Positions 46,215 through 55,137 of a DNA stretch of 64,000 bases are shown here, piece after piece; the stretch's first letter is position 1, and every line of letters starts with the position of its first letter. Made by a program: the position numbers and the translations under genes. Source of the stretch: Io17-Chloro-G2 sp965226915 (GTDB lineage Bacteria > Chloroflexota > Dehalococcoidia > Lucifugimonadales > UBA3495); assembly GCA_965226915.1 (NCBI GenBank), contig CBDDEJ010000011.1, positions 62,001 to 126,000 on the forward strand, read 5' to 3'. Below the pieces are notes generated by a model. The model worked only from the letters and a program-made list of their open reading frames with translations, was not told the DNA's origin and did not search any database.

Positions 46215-47552
46215 ATGGTCACTCGAGAAGAAACCGAGGCCATGACCCGGGTCGGCCCTGGGACCCCCATGGGGGACCTGATGAGGGAATACTGGATACC
46301 GGCTTTCATGTCCAGCGAGCTTGCCGCTCCCGACGGCGCCCCGCTGCGGATACGCCTCTTGGGCGAGTCTCTCCTGGGGTTTCGCAGCACCTCTGGCAAG
46401 ATCGGTTTGGTGGCCCACAACTGCCCCCATCGGGGCGCGTCGTTGTTCTACGGCCGCAACGAGGAGGAAGGCATCAGGTGCGTTTATCACGGATGGAAGT
46501 TCGACGTTGAGGGCCGGTGTACCGACATGCCGGCGGAGCCCGCGGAAAGTAGCTACAAGGATGAGATCAAATTGCAGGCATACCGCTGCCAGGAGCGCAA
46601 CGGCGTGGTGTGGACTTACATGGGCTCGAGGATGGTCCCGCCGCCGTTGCCCGATCTGGAGCCTAATATGCAGGAGCACGGCACGCCCGGACACCAGGAA
46701 GCCAGGGTCTGGACCGCCCTTCGCGAGTGCAACTGGCTGCAGGCTTTGGAGGGCGACGTCGACACCGCCCATCTGGCTATTTTGCATTTGGGCGGCATTG
46801 CACCGGAGGAAATGGAGCCGGGCACCTTCGACTACTATACGGTCAATGATTGGAGACCCCGTTTTCGAGTCACCGACACCGAATGCGGGACCATGTATGG
46901 GGCGTACCGTCCCATTGACGACGACAAATATTACTGGAGGGTCGCCCAGTTTCTGTTTCCCTTCTACACCCTGATTCCCACCGGCGCGTTGGGCGTGCAG
47001 ATAAACGTACGGGCCTGGGTGCCCATGGATGACGAGCACACCATGTTTTGGAACATGACTATTCCCAGCACCAGAACCCCCGCCGGCGGCCGCCCAAACG
47101 CCAATCGAAACGGCCAGACTTTCGCCGGCGCCCGCTTGGGACCCCAGTTTCTTCCAAACACAACCGGTTGGTTCGGCCGGTGGCGCCTGGAAGCTATTGA
47201 GTCTAACGATTACCTGATAGACCGGAACGTTCAGCGAAACTAAAGCTATACCGGCATTGAAGGGATTCACCTTCAGGCCCATGCAATCACCGAAAGCATG
47301 GGCCCTATTTATGACCGCACTAAGGAGAATCTGGGCGCCAGCGACGCCATGATTGTCAGGACTCGCCGGAGGCTGGTTAGGGCAGCCATGGCCAATCGGG
47401 AAGGCACTACTCCTCCGGGGGTGGATGATCCAAAGCTTTACCGCCAGCGATCAGGCGGCATCATCCTGCCCAGAAACGCAGACTGGATAGAATCAACCGC
47501 GGAATTGCGCGAAGCCTTTGCCGACAGTCCTGAGCTTTCCACCGCTGTCTAA
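46215..47552 (+). pseudogene. Rieske ring-hydroxylating oxygenase alpha subunit with internal TAA
   Basis: A phthalate/vanillate-type oxygenase subunit of 445 codons. The Rieske cluster motif is NCPHRGASLFYG with RCVYHGW (CxH-17-CxxH, residues 70-95); the mononuclear iron site follows in NWLQALEGDVDTAHLAILHLG (residues 173-193). A TAA at 47241-47243 after NVQRN splits the frame; beyond it SYTGIEGIHLQAHAITESMGPIYDRTKENLGASD continues in the same frame to TAA at 47550. The downstream part is conserved in this family, and AAA-to-TAA would explain the stop. A truncated 342-residue enzyme lacking the last 100 residues is unlikely to work. Reductase and ferredoxin partners are not adjacent. Confidence 0.87.
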
Positions 47553-47829
47553 CGCACAACTGAGGCAATAAGAAAGCCGGCTGAATGTGCAATAAGCGGG
47601 ATCATCGCTGAACGTTATGTAAAATTGCCGCCAGAGATTGACCGTTTTGGCCTATGACTACACGGGGCCTGGTGTTATAGTTGATTGGGCGAAGATGAAG
47701 GCTCATCCGTTCCGATTCACTGACCGCTCAACCTTGCTCCACATCTTTAGGATGGCCTGTTGGCCACTTGACTGGCATCCATGCACCATACGATCCGGTC
47801 TCCGTAAGGCCAGAGAGGGAACACCATTA

Positions 47830-48540
47830 GTGCCATTTGATTTTGTCTTGAACGAGAGGGTTCTGGCAGCGATCCTAGTGGGCTACCTGCTGGGATCTAT
47901 CCCATTCGCTTCCTTGGCTGGCCGTCTTAAGGGAGTGGATGTTTTCACCACAGGCAGCCGAAACGCAGGCACCGCCAACGTCTATTGGAACATTAGCCGC
48001 CGTATTGGCACTCTGGTGTTTGTAGGTGATGTGACCAAAGGCGCCCTGGCGATAATCTTCGCCTGGATGCTGGCGGTTACCGGTCCGTTGGTGCTTCTGG
48101 TGGGGGCCGCGGCGTTGCTGGGCCATTGGAAGTCGTTGTTCGCCGGGTTTAGGGGCGGCGACGGAATGGCCACCATGATCGGGCTTTTCGTCACTCTGGT
48201 TCCGGCGTTGGGCCTGCTGGGCCTCGCTTCTGGAACCGCCGTGGTCGTTCTGCGCAGAAGGTCTGTCCTTCGGTCAGCCTGGGGCATGGCTTTTGGAATG
48301 CTGGTAATGCTATCGCTGAGTCTATACTACCAGATAGACCGGCCAATCGTCATGGGACTGGCTGGCCTAGCCATGTTGGTATTGGCTAGAAGCATCATAG
48401 GCCATCAGCGGCGAGGGAGTCTGTCAACCGAAGACGCAATCACCTTGGACCTGGATCTGGACGAACTCGATCTAGACATATTGGACATAGGGCTGGAAGA
48501 AGAATCCGACCTGGGTCCTACGGCGCCGGAAAACAGGTAG
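47830..48540 (+). CDS. PlsY-like glycerol-3-phosphate acyltransferase, divergent
   Basis: A multi-pass membrane protein of about 236 residues resembling PlsY, which acylates glycerol-3-phosphate from acyl-phosphate. Motif 1 is VFTTGSRNAGTANVYWNI (usual form GSGNxGATN), motif 2 Lys-Gly in VTKGALAII, and motif 3 FRGGDGMATMIGL (usual form GGKGVATxxG). The Gly-to-Arg and Lys-to-Asp changes are notable. The C-terminus is an acidic tail (DLDLDELDLDILDIGLEEES). GTG 47830 gives a normal PlsY N-terminus; an upstream extension to 47638 has no family support. A more typical PlsY is at 52663-53340. Confidence 0.75.
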   Translation: MPFDFVLNERVLAAILVGYLLGSIPFASLAGRLKGVDVFTTGSRNAGTANVYWNISRRIGTLVFVGDVTKGALAIIFAWMLAVTGPLVLLVGAAALLGHWKSLFAGFRGGDGMATMIGLFVTLVPALGLLGLASGTAVVVLRRRSVLRSAWGMAFGMLVMLSLSLYYQIDRPIVMGLAGLAMLVLARSIIGHQRRGSLSTEDAITLDLDLDELDLDILDIGLEEESDLGPTAPENR

Positions 48541-48574
48541 TTTCAACCCCGGCATCCCGCTCCGCTTTATCCAA

Positions 48575-49762
48575 TCACCTTTGCTGGCCGTCTTTTAACT
48601 TTCTCAGCTTCAACACCCAACCCAGATTGTCGTCTCGAGCCGCCTCTTTCCGTAGGCCGGGGTCCAAGGCCACGGCTTCCTCCAGATGGACCAGACACTG
48701 ATCTAGGTCACCGGTTTTGGCGTGCAGCCGCGCCGCGTTGTAATGGGCGGCGGCGAACTTTGGCGCAATGGCCAGCGATTCCTGGTAATCCACTAAAGCA
48801 CCTGGAAGATCGTCCAACGCCTCCAACGCCGCTCCCCGGTTGCTGATCGCCTCGGCGAAACCCGGCCGCAGCGCCAAGGCCTCCCCGTAGTCTTCAACAG
48901 CACTTTGGTATTCGCCGGCCACATCGTGGGCCAAACCACGGTTGTTGAATGCTTCCGCGTCGTCCGGGGCCAGTTTGATGGCCTCAGTGTAATCATCGAT
49001 GGTCTCTTGGATGTATCCCAAATAATAATGGGTCCTCGCCCGGTTGAAATAGGCATTGGCGTTGTCGGGGTTGCAGCGGACGGCCTCGGAATATGCAGCG
49101 ATAGCTTCGTCGTGCCGCTTGAGTTCATCCAAGGAGGCGCCCAAATTCATGTGGGCGTTGGAAAGGGATGGCTGAAGCGCGATCACCTGATCAAACTCGG
49201 TCACTGCCTCTTGGTGGCGGTCCAAACGAGCCAGCACGACGCCACGGTTGTAGTACGCCTGCAGGTAATCCGGCTTTAGTTCGATGGCCCGGGCATAATC
49301 CGCCAAGGCCCGGTCTCCCTCATCCAGGTCGTCATAAACGTTGCCCCGCTGGTAGCAGGCCTCCGCCATGGCCGGGTCCGTTTCAAGCAGCTTGGTGAAC
49401 GCCTCCAACGCGTCGTCCAACCGCCTAGCCCTCAAGTAACTCAAGCCCAGGTTGAACGCCGCGCTGATGTCCTCTGGATTCGCGTCGAGCAGCCGGCAAT
49501 AGGTCTCGAAAGCGGCTTCGAACCGGCGCACCGAAAAACAACCATTGCCGTACACCAAAGCAGCAGAACGATCCTCCTCGCCGTCGCCCGAAGACACAAC
49601 GGGCCGGACATCATCCAAGCTGTCCAGCACAGCCTCTATCGCCTCTCGAGTTTCTTGGGGCAGGCGGTTGCCCCTGGGCCTGGCAGCCAACCGGTCTAGT
49701 CCTATTGCGTTGTCAGCAAGCAGACCGGCAAGTTCATTCAATAACCCATCATAGGTGCTCAT
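48575..49762 (-). CDS. Tetratricopeptide repeat protein
   Basis: A 395-residue protein with about nine consecutive 34-residue TPR units from residue 75 on (for example AAFNLGLSYLRARRLDDALEAFTKLLETDP, ACYQRGNVYDDLDEGDRALADYARAIELKPD, AYYNRGVVLARLDRHQEAVTEFDQVIALQP). No membrane or signal segment, so probably a cytosolic protein-binding scaffold. ATG 49762 (MSTYDGLLNELAGLL) is preferred to 49780. It ends 34 bp from the PlsY-like gene, converging with it. Confidence 0.87.
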   Translation of the reverse strand: MSTYDGLLNELAGLLADNAIGLDRLAARPRGNRLPQETREAIEAVLDSLDDVRPVVSSGDGEEDRSAALVYGNGCFSVRRFEAAFETYCRLLDANPEDISAAFNLGLSYLRARRLDDALEAFTKLLETDPAMAEACYQRGNVYDDLDEGDRALADYARAIELKPDYLQAYYNRGVVLARLDRHQEAVTEFDQVIALQPSLSNAHMNLGASLDELKRHDEAIAAYSEAVRCNPDNANAYFNRARTHYYLGYIQETIDDYTEAIKLAPDDAEAFNNRGLAHDVAGEYQSAVEDYGEALALRPGFAEAISNRGAALEALDDLPGALVDYQESLAIAPKFAAAHYNAARLHAKTGDLDQCLVHLEEAVALDPGLRKEAARDDNLGWVLKLRKLKDGQQR

Positions 49763-49917
49763 ACCCAATAAGCATAACACGCAGCCCCCAAATCCTGTTT
49801 CCCGCCTCCGGAACTCAGGTTGATGCCACCAGGCAAGGCCATTACAATGTCAATCAGGTAAGCACGCCGAATTCCCAGCCAATAATATTCACCATTTCAA
49901 ATCCAACGGAGAATGAA

Positions 49918-50148
49918 TTGACGCAAGCTAACCAAAAAGAGAATCTAATCTACACCCATCCCGACTGCGCTTTTTCAGCCGCGGCCAAGATGGATTTCCG
50001 CCAAAGAAAGATCGAATACATGGAAATCGACATTTCCGTCCAAAAAGACAAAATTCCCGATTTGCTAGCGTTATCAAACGGAGAGCGGTTGACACCGGTT
50101 GTCGTCGAAAACGGTGTCGTAACCCTTGGATTCAAAGGCGGTTCTTGA
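49918..50148 (+). CDS. Small glutaredoxin-like (UXX-star-type) protein, Cys form
   Basis: A 76-residue product starting at TTG behind CGGAGA: NLIYTHPDCAFSAAAKMDFRQRKIEYMEIDISV, then NGERLTPVVVENGVVTLGFKGGS. A beta strand ending in Cys followed by Ser three residues later, then a TPVVV cis-Pro loop, fits the glutaredoxin fold. The pattern is like the UXX-star family, in which the first position is often selenocysteine; here it is a plain TGC Cys. It likely works in thiol redox control. It stands alone between a leftward TPR gene and recA. Family recognition is from memory of the motif, so moderate certainty. Confidence 0.65.
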   Translation: MTQANQKENLIYTHPDCAFSAAAKMDFRQRKIEYMEIDISVQKDKIPDLLALSNGERLTPVVVENGVVTLGFKGGS

Positions 50149-50319
50149 GACTTTTGATTTCCGGGCCAGTTGGCCCGGCTCCCAAGTCAATTAACTCCCG
50201 CAGATTAACCAATGCCGCGCACCGGATCGATACGAACTTAGGCTGACAGCCGCTTATTGTTCCAGAAATGACCTTGTGTTAGCATCCTGCCGAAGTCCCA
50301 GCATGAAATTAAGGGGAAG

Positions 50320-51417
50320 ATGATGGGTATGGACGAAGATAAACGCGCGGCATTGGACATCGCCTTAGGCCGCATAGAGAAAGACTACGGCAAGGGCGCC
50401 GTGATGCGGTTGGGCGAGATGCAGCACCAACTGTCCAGCGACGCCATCCCAACCGGTTCCCTGGCGTTGGACGTCGCCTTGGGCGTCGGAGGAATCCCCA
50501 GGGGCCGGGTCACCGAAATATTCGGCGCGGAATCAGCCGGCAAATCAACTTTAGCAATTCACATAATGGCGGAAACCCAAAAGTTGGGTGGAACAGCAGC
50601 CTACGTCGACGTGGAACACGCCATGGACCCGGGTTACGCCAGCAAGTGCGGCTTGAGCCTTGATGACCTGCTGATTGCCCAGCCCGACAGCGCGGAACAA
50701 GCACTAGACATCACCGAGCAACTGGTCCGCAGCGGCGCCGTGGACGCCATAATCATCGACAGCGTGGCCGCGTTGGTGCCCCAAGCGGAGATCGAAGGGG
50801 ACATGGGGGACAGCCACATGGGCTTGCAAGCCAGGCTGATGTCCCAGGCATTGCGCAAGCTCACCTCCTCCATCAGCAAGTCCCGCACCGCCGTGGTCTT
50901 CATAAATCAATTAAGGGAAAAGATAGGCATCACCTATGGGAACCCCGAAGTGACCCCGGGTGGCCGGGCATTGAAGTTCTACAGTTCGGTCCGCATCGAT
51001 CTCAGGCGCATCGAGTCCATCAAGCAGGGCTCCGAAATCACCGGAAACCGGGTGCGAGCCAGAATCGTCAAGAATAAAGTAGCGGCGCCCTTCCGTGTGG
51101 CCGAGTTCGACATCATGTTCAACCAGGGCATCAGCAAGACCGGCGACATGCTGGAACTAGGCAGCGACCTGGGAATCATTAAAAAGTCTGGCGCATTTTA
51201 CTCCTACGGAGAGACCCGTTTGGGCCAGGGCAGGGAGAATTCCAAAGAGTTCTTGATCCAACACCCAGAGATCGCGGATTCCATAGAGATCAGGGTCAGA
51301 GCCAAAATGGCCGGGCAGGAGGATCCAAGTGAAGCCCATACCACTTCAGCTAGCAACGGATCCGTCGCCGACGGTTTGTCCCAACCAGCTTCTGTAGAAG
51401 ACGACGATTCCAAGTAA
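50320..51417 (+). CDS. recA: RecA recombinase
   Basis: ATP-dependent strand-exchange protein, 365 residues, also the SOS coprotease. Walker A is GAESAGKST (residues 68-76; the usual form is GPESSGKTT), Walker B region VDAIIIDSVAALVPQAEIEG, the L1 and L2 loops MGDSHMGLQARLMSQALRKL and INQLREKIGITYGNPEVTPGG, and the C-terminal MLELGSDLGIIKKSGAFYSYGETRLGQGRENSKEFL. The acidic tail ends EDDDSK. AGGGGAAG precedes the start; ATG 50320, 50323 and 50329 are all possible. No clear LexA box was found upstream. A terminator lies between recA and recX. Confidence 0.97.
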   Translation: MMGMDEDKRAALDIALGRIEKDYGKGAVMRLGEMQHQLSSDAIPTGSLALDVALGVGGIPRGRVTEIFGAESAGKSTLAIHIMAETQKLGGTAAYVDVEHAMDPGYASKCGLSLDDLLIAQPDSAEQALDITEQLVRSGAVDAIIIDSVAALVPQAEIEGDMGDSHMGLQARLMSQALRKLTSSISKSRTAVVFINQLREKIGITYGNPEVTPGGRALKFYSSVRIDLRRIESIKQGSEITGNRVRARIVKNKVAAPFRVAEFDIMFNQGISKTGDMLELGSDLGIIKKSGAFYSYGETRLGQGRENSKEFLIQHPEIADSIEIRVRAKMAGQEDPSEAHTTSASNGSVADGLSQPASVEDDDSK

Positions 51418-51462
51418 ACTTCCCCAGATTTACAGGAAACCCTCGCCTTAAAGTAAGAAGAT

Positions 51463-51492
51463 CGAAACCCTCCCACTAGCGGGAGGGTTTCG
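51463..51492. terminator. recA terminator hairpin
   Basis: A perfect 12-bp stem (51463-51474 with 51481-51492) and a 6-base loop, 46 bp after recA and 68 bp before recX. The stem's right arm includes GGGTTTCG; a moderate T-content follows. It probably reduces recX transcription relative to recA. Confidence 0.75.
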
Positions 51493-51559
51493 ATTCAAAT
51501 ATGCACCTGCCAAATCGCAGATTCCCTATGGTCCCATTGAGAGGGTAAGCTAAAAGCGA

Positions 51560-52177
51560 ATGAGAACAATTCGCCACCATAGCCAACAGGCTAATAAACT
51601 CTCCCCCGGCAGCCAGAGTGTCCCCAAACCGGATGATTCCCAGTATACCCAGGCCCAGGCGGCGGCGTTGAGATTTCTAGCCCACCGGTCCCGCAGCGAA
51701 GCGGAGGTAAGACGGCGCTTGGAATCCTCGCACAGCGAGGACGTCGTGAGTCAGGTGATCCACTGGCTGAAAGACAAGCTATACCTGAACGACGCGAAAT
51801 TCGCCGAAGCATGGCGCCTTCAACGAGAGGCGCGCCATCCCCGGGGTGAGGTTTTGATCCGGCAAGAACTGTCAAAGTTGGGCGTGGACCGTGATGTGGT
51901 GGATGCGGCCTTGGAAGGATTCGACGCCGAAGACAACGTATACCGGGCTGCCCAAAAACCGGCTTCCAGGCTGAAAAGCGCTGATTATGTCCGTTTCAAA
52001 CAGCGGCTGTGGGGCTACCTAAGCCGGCGTGGATTTACCGCCGATGTCATCGGCAAAGCGGTCCAACGCCTGTGGGACGAGTTAACGGACCCGTTGAACG
52101 GCCATATAGACGCCGATTCCCAGAAAGAGCAAGCCTATGAGCCCGAAGCCGAACGGCAAAATCCGCCAACTGATTAG
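51560..52177 (+). CDS. recX: RecX regulatory protein
   Basis: Inhibitor of RecA filament growth, 205 residues with an extra 25-residue N-terminal segment and a 25-residue polar tail. The three-helix repeats are visible: ALRFLAHRSRSEAEVRRRLESSH, VVSQVIHWLKDKLYLNDAKFAEAWRLQREARHPRGEVLIRQELSKLGVD, and YVRFKQRLWGYLSRRGFTADVIGKAVQRLW. Position next to recA supports the call. Its last 96 bases overlap, in convergent orientation, the 3' end of the zinc-finger membrane protein gene. Confidence 0.9.
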   Translation: MRTIRHHSQQANKLSPGSQSVPKPDDSQYTQAQAAALRFLAHRSRSEAEVRRRLESSHSEDVVSQVIHWLKDKLYLNDAKFAEAWRLQREARHPRGEVLIRQELSKLGVDRDVVDAALEGFDAEDNVYRAAQKPASRLKSADYVRFKQRLWGYLSRRGFTADVIGKAVQRLWDELTDPLNGHIDADSQKEQAYEPEAERQNPPTD

Positions 52178-52597
52178 GAACGCCAACGCCACCGAGCCGC
52201 CGGCGATCCAACCCAGGCCATTACCCCGTTTGCGATTGACCGAGAGGCTGATCAGTTCCCCTACACCATAACCGATGGCCATGGCGGCCAACGACGGCAA
52301 AAATGGTATGCCACGGAAGAATAAATTGAACACACTCCACAGCAACCCTCCACCCACGGCAACCGCCAAACCTGCGCCTACGGCCCGGGCGTAGTAGGCC
52401 GGGGTCACGTCGAACGTCGGCATCCGCACGGGTTTTCCACATTCCTTGCACCGGATACCCACGTTGGCTTGCACCATGCATTGCACACAAACGCTCTTGC
52501 CGCAGCGGGCGCAACTTAGCGCTGTTTCCACCTGCGGATGCCAATGGCAGTGTAGAGATTCCTCGAGCTGTTGATCAGTTTGCGACGTTGGGTCCAT
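52082..52597 (-). CDS. B-box-type zinc finger membrane protein
   Basis: A 171-residue protein. The N-terminus has a B-box-like zinc site, CHWHPQVETALSCARCGKSVCVQCMVQANVGIRCKECGK (residues 17-55). Then come about three membrane helices (AVGAGLAVAVGGGLLWSVFNLF, GIPFLPSLAAMAIGYGVGELISL, GLGWIAGGSVALAFLISW) and a final one (LPFGFGLIGLLFLGIGVYMAV). Such proteins are common in Chloroflexi and Actinobacteria with unknown function, perhaps coupled to rhomboid-like or secretion processes. It is the last gene of the leftward rny-ymdB-PHP-plsY run and overlaps recX by 96 bases on the other strand. Confidence 0.78.
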   Translation of the reverse strand: MDPTSQTDQQLEESLHCHWHPQVETALSCARCGKSVCVQCMVQANVGIRCKECGKPVRMPTFDVTPAYYARAVGAGLAVAVGGGLLWSVFNLFFRGIPFLPSLAAMAIGYGVGELISLSVNRKRGNGLGWIAGGSVALAFLISWRILPFGFGLIGLLFLGIGVYMAVQRVR

Positions 52598-52662
52598 GCC
52601 CAGAACCTTCCTCCTACCTATAAACTTCCAGCGGTTACACGGCTGTCCAGCACACCTAGGAT

Positions 52663-53340
52663 TCAGTTGGCCCGGTCTTTAATCCGCTTTACCCAATCGG
52701 CCCGGTCGTCCACGTCCCGGTCCAAAAACAAACGGTTAGACAGTACCTTCTTACGGGAAATGCCCTCTGGGAACCCGGTATGATTAGCCAACAACCTCTT
52801 CAAGACTATGAGCGCCACCAGACAGGCGCAATACACTGTCAAAGCAGCCGGGCCGCCAGAAATCGTGGACCATAGAGGCAAAAGCGCCAGGGCGATCAGA
52901 ACCCACACTCCCGCACTCCTGGTGACCGCCCATCCAGCCAAGGCGACCGCGGCGAACGCAGCCACCAAAAGCGGGGACAACGCCAGTAAGGTCCCGAACA
53001 CCACCGCCACGCCACGCCCCCCTTGAAATCGCAGAAAGATCGACCAGTTGTTTCCGGCTATGGTCAACAACGGCGCGGCGATTAATGCCAGTGACAAGCG
53101 GTCCAACCCCATCAGGTATTGCCCTATCCATATGGGAGACCCTGCTTTGATCAACAACTCAAAAATCCCCAGGGGGGCCAGCCAGCGTCTACCCGCGATT
53201 TGGTAAAGATTGGACGCTCCCACGTTGCCGCTGCCGGTTTCGCGAATGTCGACGCCCTTAACCATCCTGCCGATGATGTATGCGGTGGGGACGGAACCAA
53301 TGAGGTAGGCATAGATATAAAGCCCAATCAGGTCGATCAA
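52663..53340 (-). CDS. plsY: Glycerol-3-phosphate acyltransferase PlsY
   Basis: A membrane enzyme of phosphatidic acid synthesis, using acyl-phosphate, 225 residues with five or so hydrophobic segments. Motif 1 is RETGSGNVGASNLYQIAGRRW (residues 34-54), motif 3 LRFQGGRGVAVVFGTLL (residues 103-119; usual GGKGVAT, here GGRGVAV). The N-terminus LIGLYIYAYLIGSVPTAYIIGRMVKGVDI is typical of PlsY. A third motif is less clear. It lies in the leftward rny-ymdB-PHP run with 37 bp to the PHP gene, so it is probably the main PlsY of the cell; the copy at 47830 is more divergent. Confidence 0.88.
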   Translation of the reverse strand: MIDLIGLYIYAYLIGSVPTAYIIGRMVKGVDIRETGSGNVGASNLYQIAGRRWLAPLGIFELLIKAGSPIWIGQYLMGLDRLSLALIAAPLLTIAGNNWSIFLRFQGGRGVAVVFGTLLALSPLLVAAFAAVALAGWAVTRSAGVWVLIALALLPLWSTISGGPAALTVYCACLVALIVLKRLLANHTGFPEGISRKKVLSNRLFLDRDVDDRADWVKRIKDRAN

Positions 53341-53377
53341 AACAAATCACGGTACATGCCGCCGCCCCAAGGCGGCG

Positions 53378-54223
53378 CTACCCGGCCAGCGCGATCTTCC
53401 GGGTCGCCTCTTCCAAGCGGGCCACGGTCTCAGGAGGCGGGCCCAGCGTGCCCGGCAAAGGCTCGCCAGAATTGCCCAGCCCATGATAGTCGCTGCCGCC
53501 GCACGGAATCAGGTCGTATTTGGCCGCCAGCGCCGCCAGCTCTAACACTGTTTCCGGGGAGTACTGGGCATAGAAGACCTCCATGCCCACCAAGCCGGCG
53601 GCTTTCAAATGGACGATGGTCGCTTCCATGTCGTTCAGGTATGTCGGATGAGCCAGCACGGGGACCCCGCCCACTGACCTCAGCAATCCTACGCCGTCAG
53701 TAGGGGTCATCTTTTCCCGTTCGGCGTAGGCCAGCCCGTTGCGCCCAAGGTATTCCGCGAACGCCTCTTTGGGTTCTTTGAAATAACCTTGCTCCACCAG
53801 GGCTAGGGCGATGTGGGGTCTGCCGACCGAACCATCACCAGCGATTTCCTGGACCCGCTCCCAAGAGATGTGCATCCCTAATTCGTTCAACTTGTCCACC
53901 ATGGCGCGGCCCCGTTCAACGCGTCCGCTGCGAAAGCCTTGCAGCACCCTTTGGAATTCTTCATCCTCGTATTGGATGAAATAGCCAAGCATGTGGACTT
54001 CGTCCCCCGGGACGTCGGTGCTAAGTTCTATGCCGGGTATGATTCTCATGTCCGGGAACTCACGGGCCGCCTCATAGGCTTCGGCCAGCCCCTCGGTGGA
54101 GTCATGGTCGGAGATAGATATCTGTTTCAATCCATTCCCGCCGACCAGCTGTATCAACTCGGTGGGGGACAGCCTGCCGTCTGAGGCAGTGGTATGCAGG
54201 TGCAAGTCAACCTGAGCATTCAT
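53378..54223 (-). CDS. PHP-domain phosphoesterase
   Basis: A 281-residue metal-dependent phosphoesterase of the polymerase/histidinol-phosphatase fold. Metal ligands: DLHLHTTASDG (residues 6-16), SISDHDSTEG (residues 36-45), IIPGIELSTD (residues 61-70), then GGVPVLAHPTYL and CGGSDYHG near residues 243-250. This pattern matches the YciV/RNase AM-type PHP proteins that act on 3',5'-nucleotide bisphosphates or RNA 5' ends. It follows ymdB after a single base, so the two are translationally close, and with rny upstream this fits an RNA-decay neighbourhood. Confidence 0.9.
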   Translation of the reverse strand: MNAQVDLHLHTTASDGRLSPTELIQLVGGNGLKQISISDHDSTEGLAEAYEAAREFPDMRIIPGIELSTDVPGDEVHMLGYFIQYEDEEFQRVLQGFRSGRVERGRAMVDKLNELGMHISWERVQEIAGDGSVGRPHIALALVEQGYFKEPKEAFAEYLGRNGLAYAEREKMTPTDGVGLLRSVGGVPVLAHPTYLNDMEATIVHLKAAGLVGMEVFYAQYSPETVLELAALAAKYDLIPCGGSDYHGLGNSGEPLPGTLGPPPETVARLEEATRKIALAG

Positions 54224-54224
54224 T

Positions 54225-54992
54225 TTAGTTATCCGCCTTATCGATCCGTTCTACGCTCAACGTCTTTCCGGTAGCGGCGTCCACGTCCACGAGGACCGAA
54301 TTCATCACTACCTGACCACTCCCAACGGGAAGGCGTTGTGGCATTCCAGTCAGAAACCGCTCCAAGACGGCGCTGACTTCGCTGCCGATGACGGAATCAA
54401 CGGGCCCGGTCATTCCCACATCGGTTAGGTAGCCCGTTCCTTTGGGCAGTATGCGGGCATCCACGGTGCCCACGTGGGTGTGGGTCCCAAATACGGCGCT
54501 GACCCTGCCGTCTAAATACCACCCCATAGCCTGTTTTTCAGAAGTGGCTTCCGCGTGGAAATCTACGATGATAACCTTGGGCGCGGTTTCCTGTGTTTCA
54601 TCCAATATTCGGCTGGCGGTGCGGAAGGGGCAATCGAGCGCGGGCATGAATACCCGGCCCATCAGATTCATCACCATCACGCCCTCAGCCACAATGTAAC
54701 CCCGACCCGGAGCATCGGGATAATTTGCCGGGCGTATTAAGGGGAGCCCCTCTTCCATGTGGGGGATGATTTCCTTCTGGTCCCAGATATGATTACCAGA
54801 GGTGAGTACGTCCACACCGCTTTCCAGCAACTCGTAGGCCGTATCCTGGGTGATCCCAAATCCCCCCGCCGTGTTCTCGCCGTTGGCAATCACCAAGTCT
54901 ATTCCATGTTCGACGCGTATTCCCGGCAGTAACGACTTGACCGCGCGGCGGCCCGGTTTGCCGATGACATCGCCAATCATCAAGATACGCAA
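54225..54992 (-). CDS. ymdB: YmdB-family metallophosphoesterase (TIGR00282)
   Basis: A 255-residue calcineurin-fold phosphodiesterase, in Bacillus known to hydrolyse cyclic nucleotides and affect biofilm choice. Motifs: MIGDVIGKPGRRAV (residues 5-18), ANGENTAGGFGIT (residues 36-48), DVLTSGNHIWDQKE (residues 61-74), IIVDFHAEATSEKQAMG and VFGTHTHVGTVD with the last His ligands. Length is normal. It sits between rny and the PHP gene, all leftward; the rny-ymdB pairing is conserved widely. Confidence 0.93.
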   Translation of the reverse strand: MRILMIGDVIGKPGRRAVKSLLPGIRVEHGIDLVIANGENTAGGFGITQDTAYELLESGVDVLTSGNHIWDQKEIIPHMEEGLPLIRPANYPDAPGRGYIVAEGVMVMNLMGRVFMPALDCPFRTASRILDETQETAPKVIIVDFHAEATSEKQAMGWYLDGRVSAVFGTHTHVGTVDARILPKGTGYLTDVGMTGPVDSVIGSEVSAVLERFLTGMPQRLPVGSGQVVMNSVLVDVDAATGKTLSVERIDKADN

Positions 54993-55018
54993 AGACTCGC
55001 ACTCCTTTTCCTATATGT

Positions 55019-55063
55019 AAAAAGGGGGCCCAACCTCCGGGTCACTCCGGGAATCGGGCCCCC
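55019..55063 (-). terminator. Terminator downstream of rny
   Basis: An 8-bp G/C stem (55024-55031 with 55056-55063) with a long loop. On the minus strand it is followed by five T. It lies between rny and ymdB, suggesting partial uncoupling of rny from the downstream genes. Confidence 0.7.
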
Positions 55064-55137
55064 AATATCCATTTTCCCAGCGCTGGGTTCGCCTCAAAAG
55101 GCCACCCTGCTAACGATCAGGCTAACCTAGTGGCTAA

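Noticed and set aside
50150..50320. A LexA/SOS box before recA
   Set aside because: No convincing palindrome of the GAAC-N4-GTTC or CTGT-N8-ACAG type in the 170 bp upstream.
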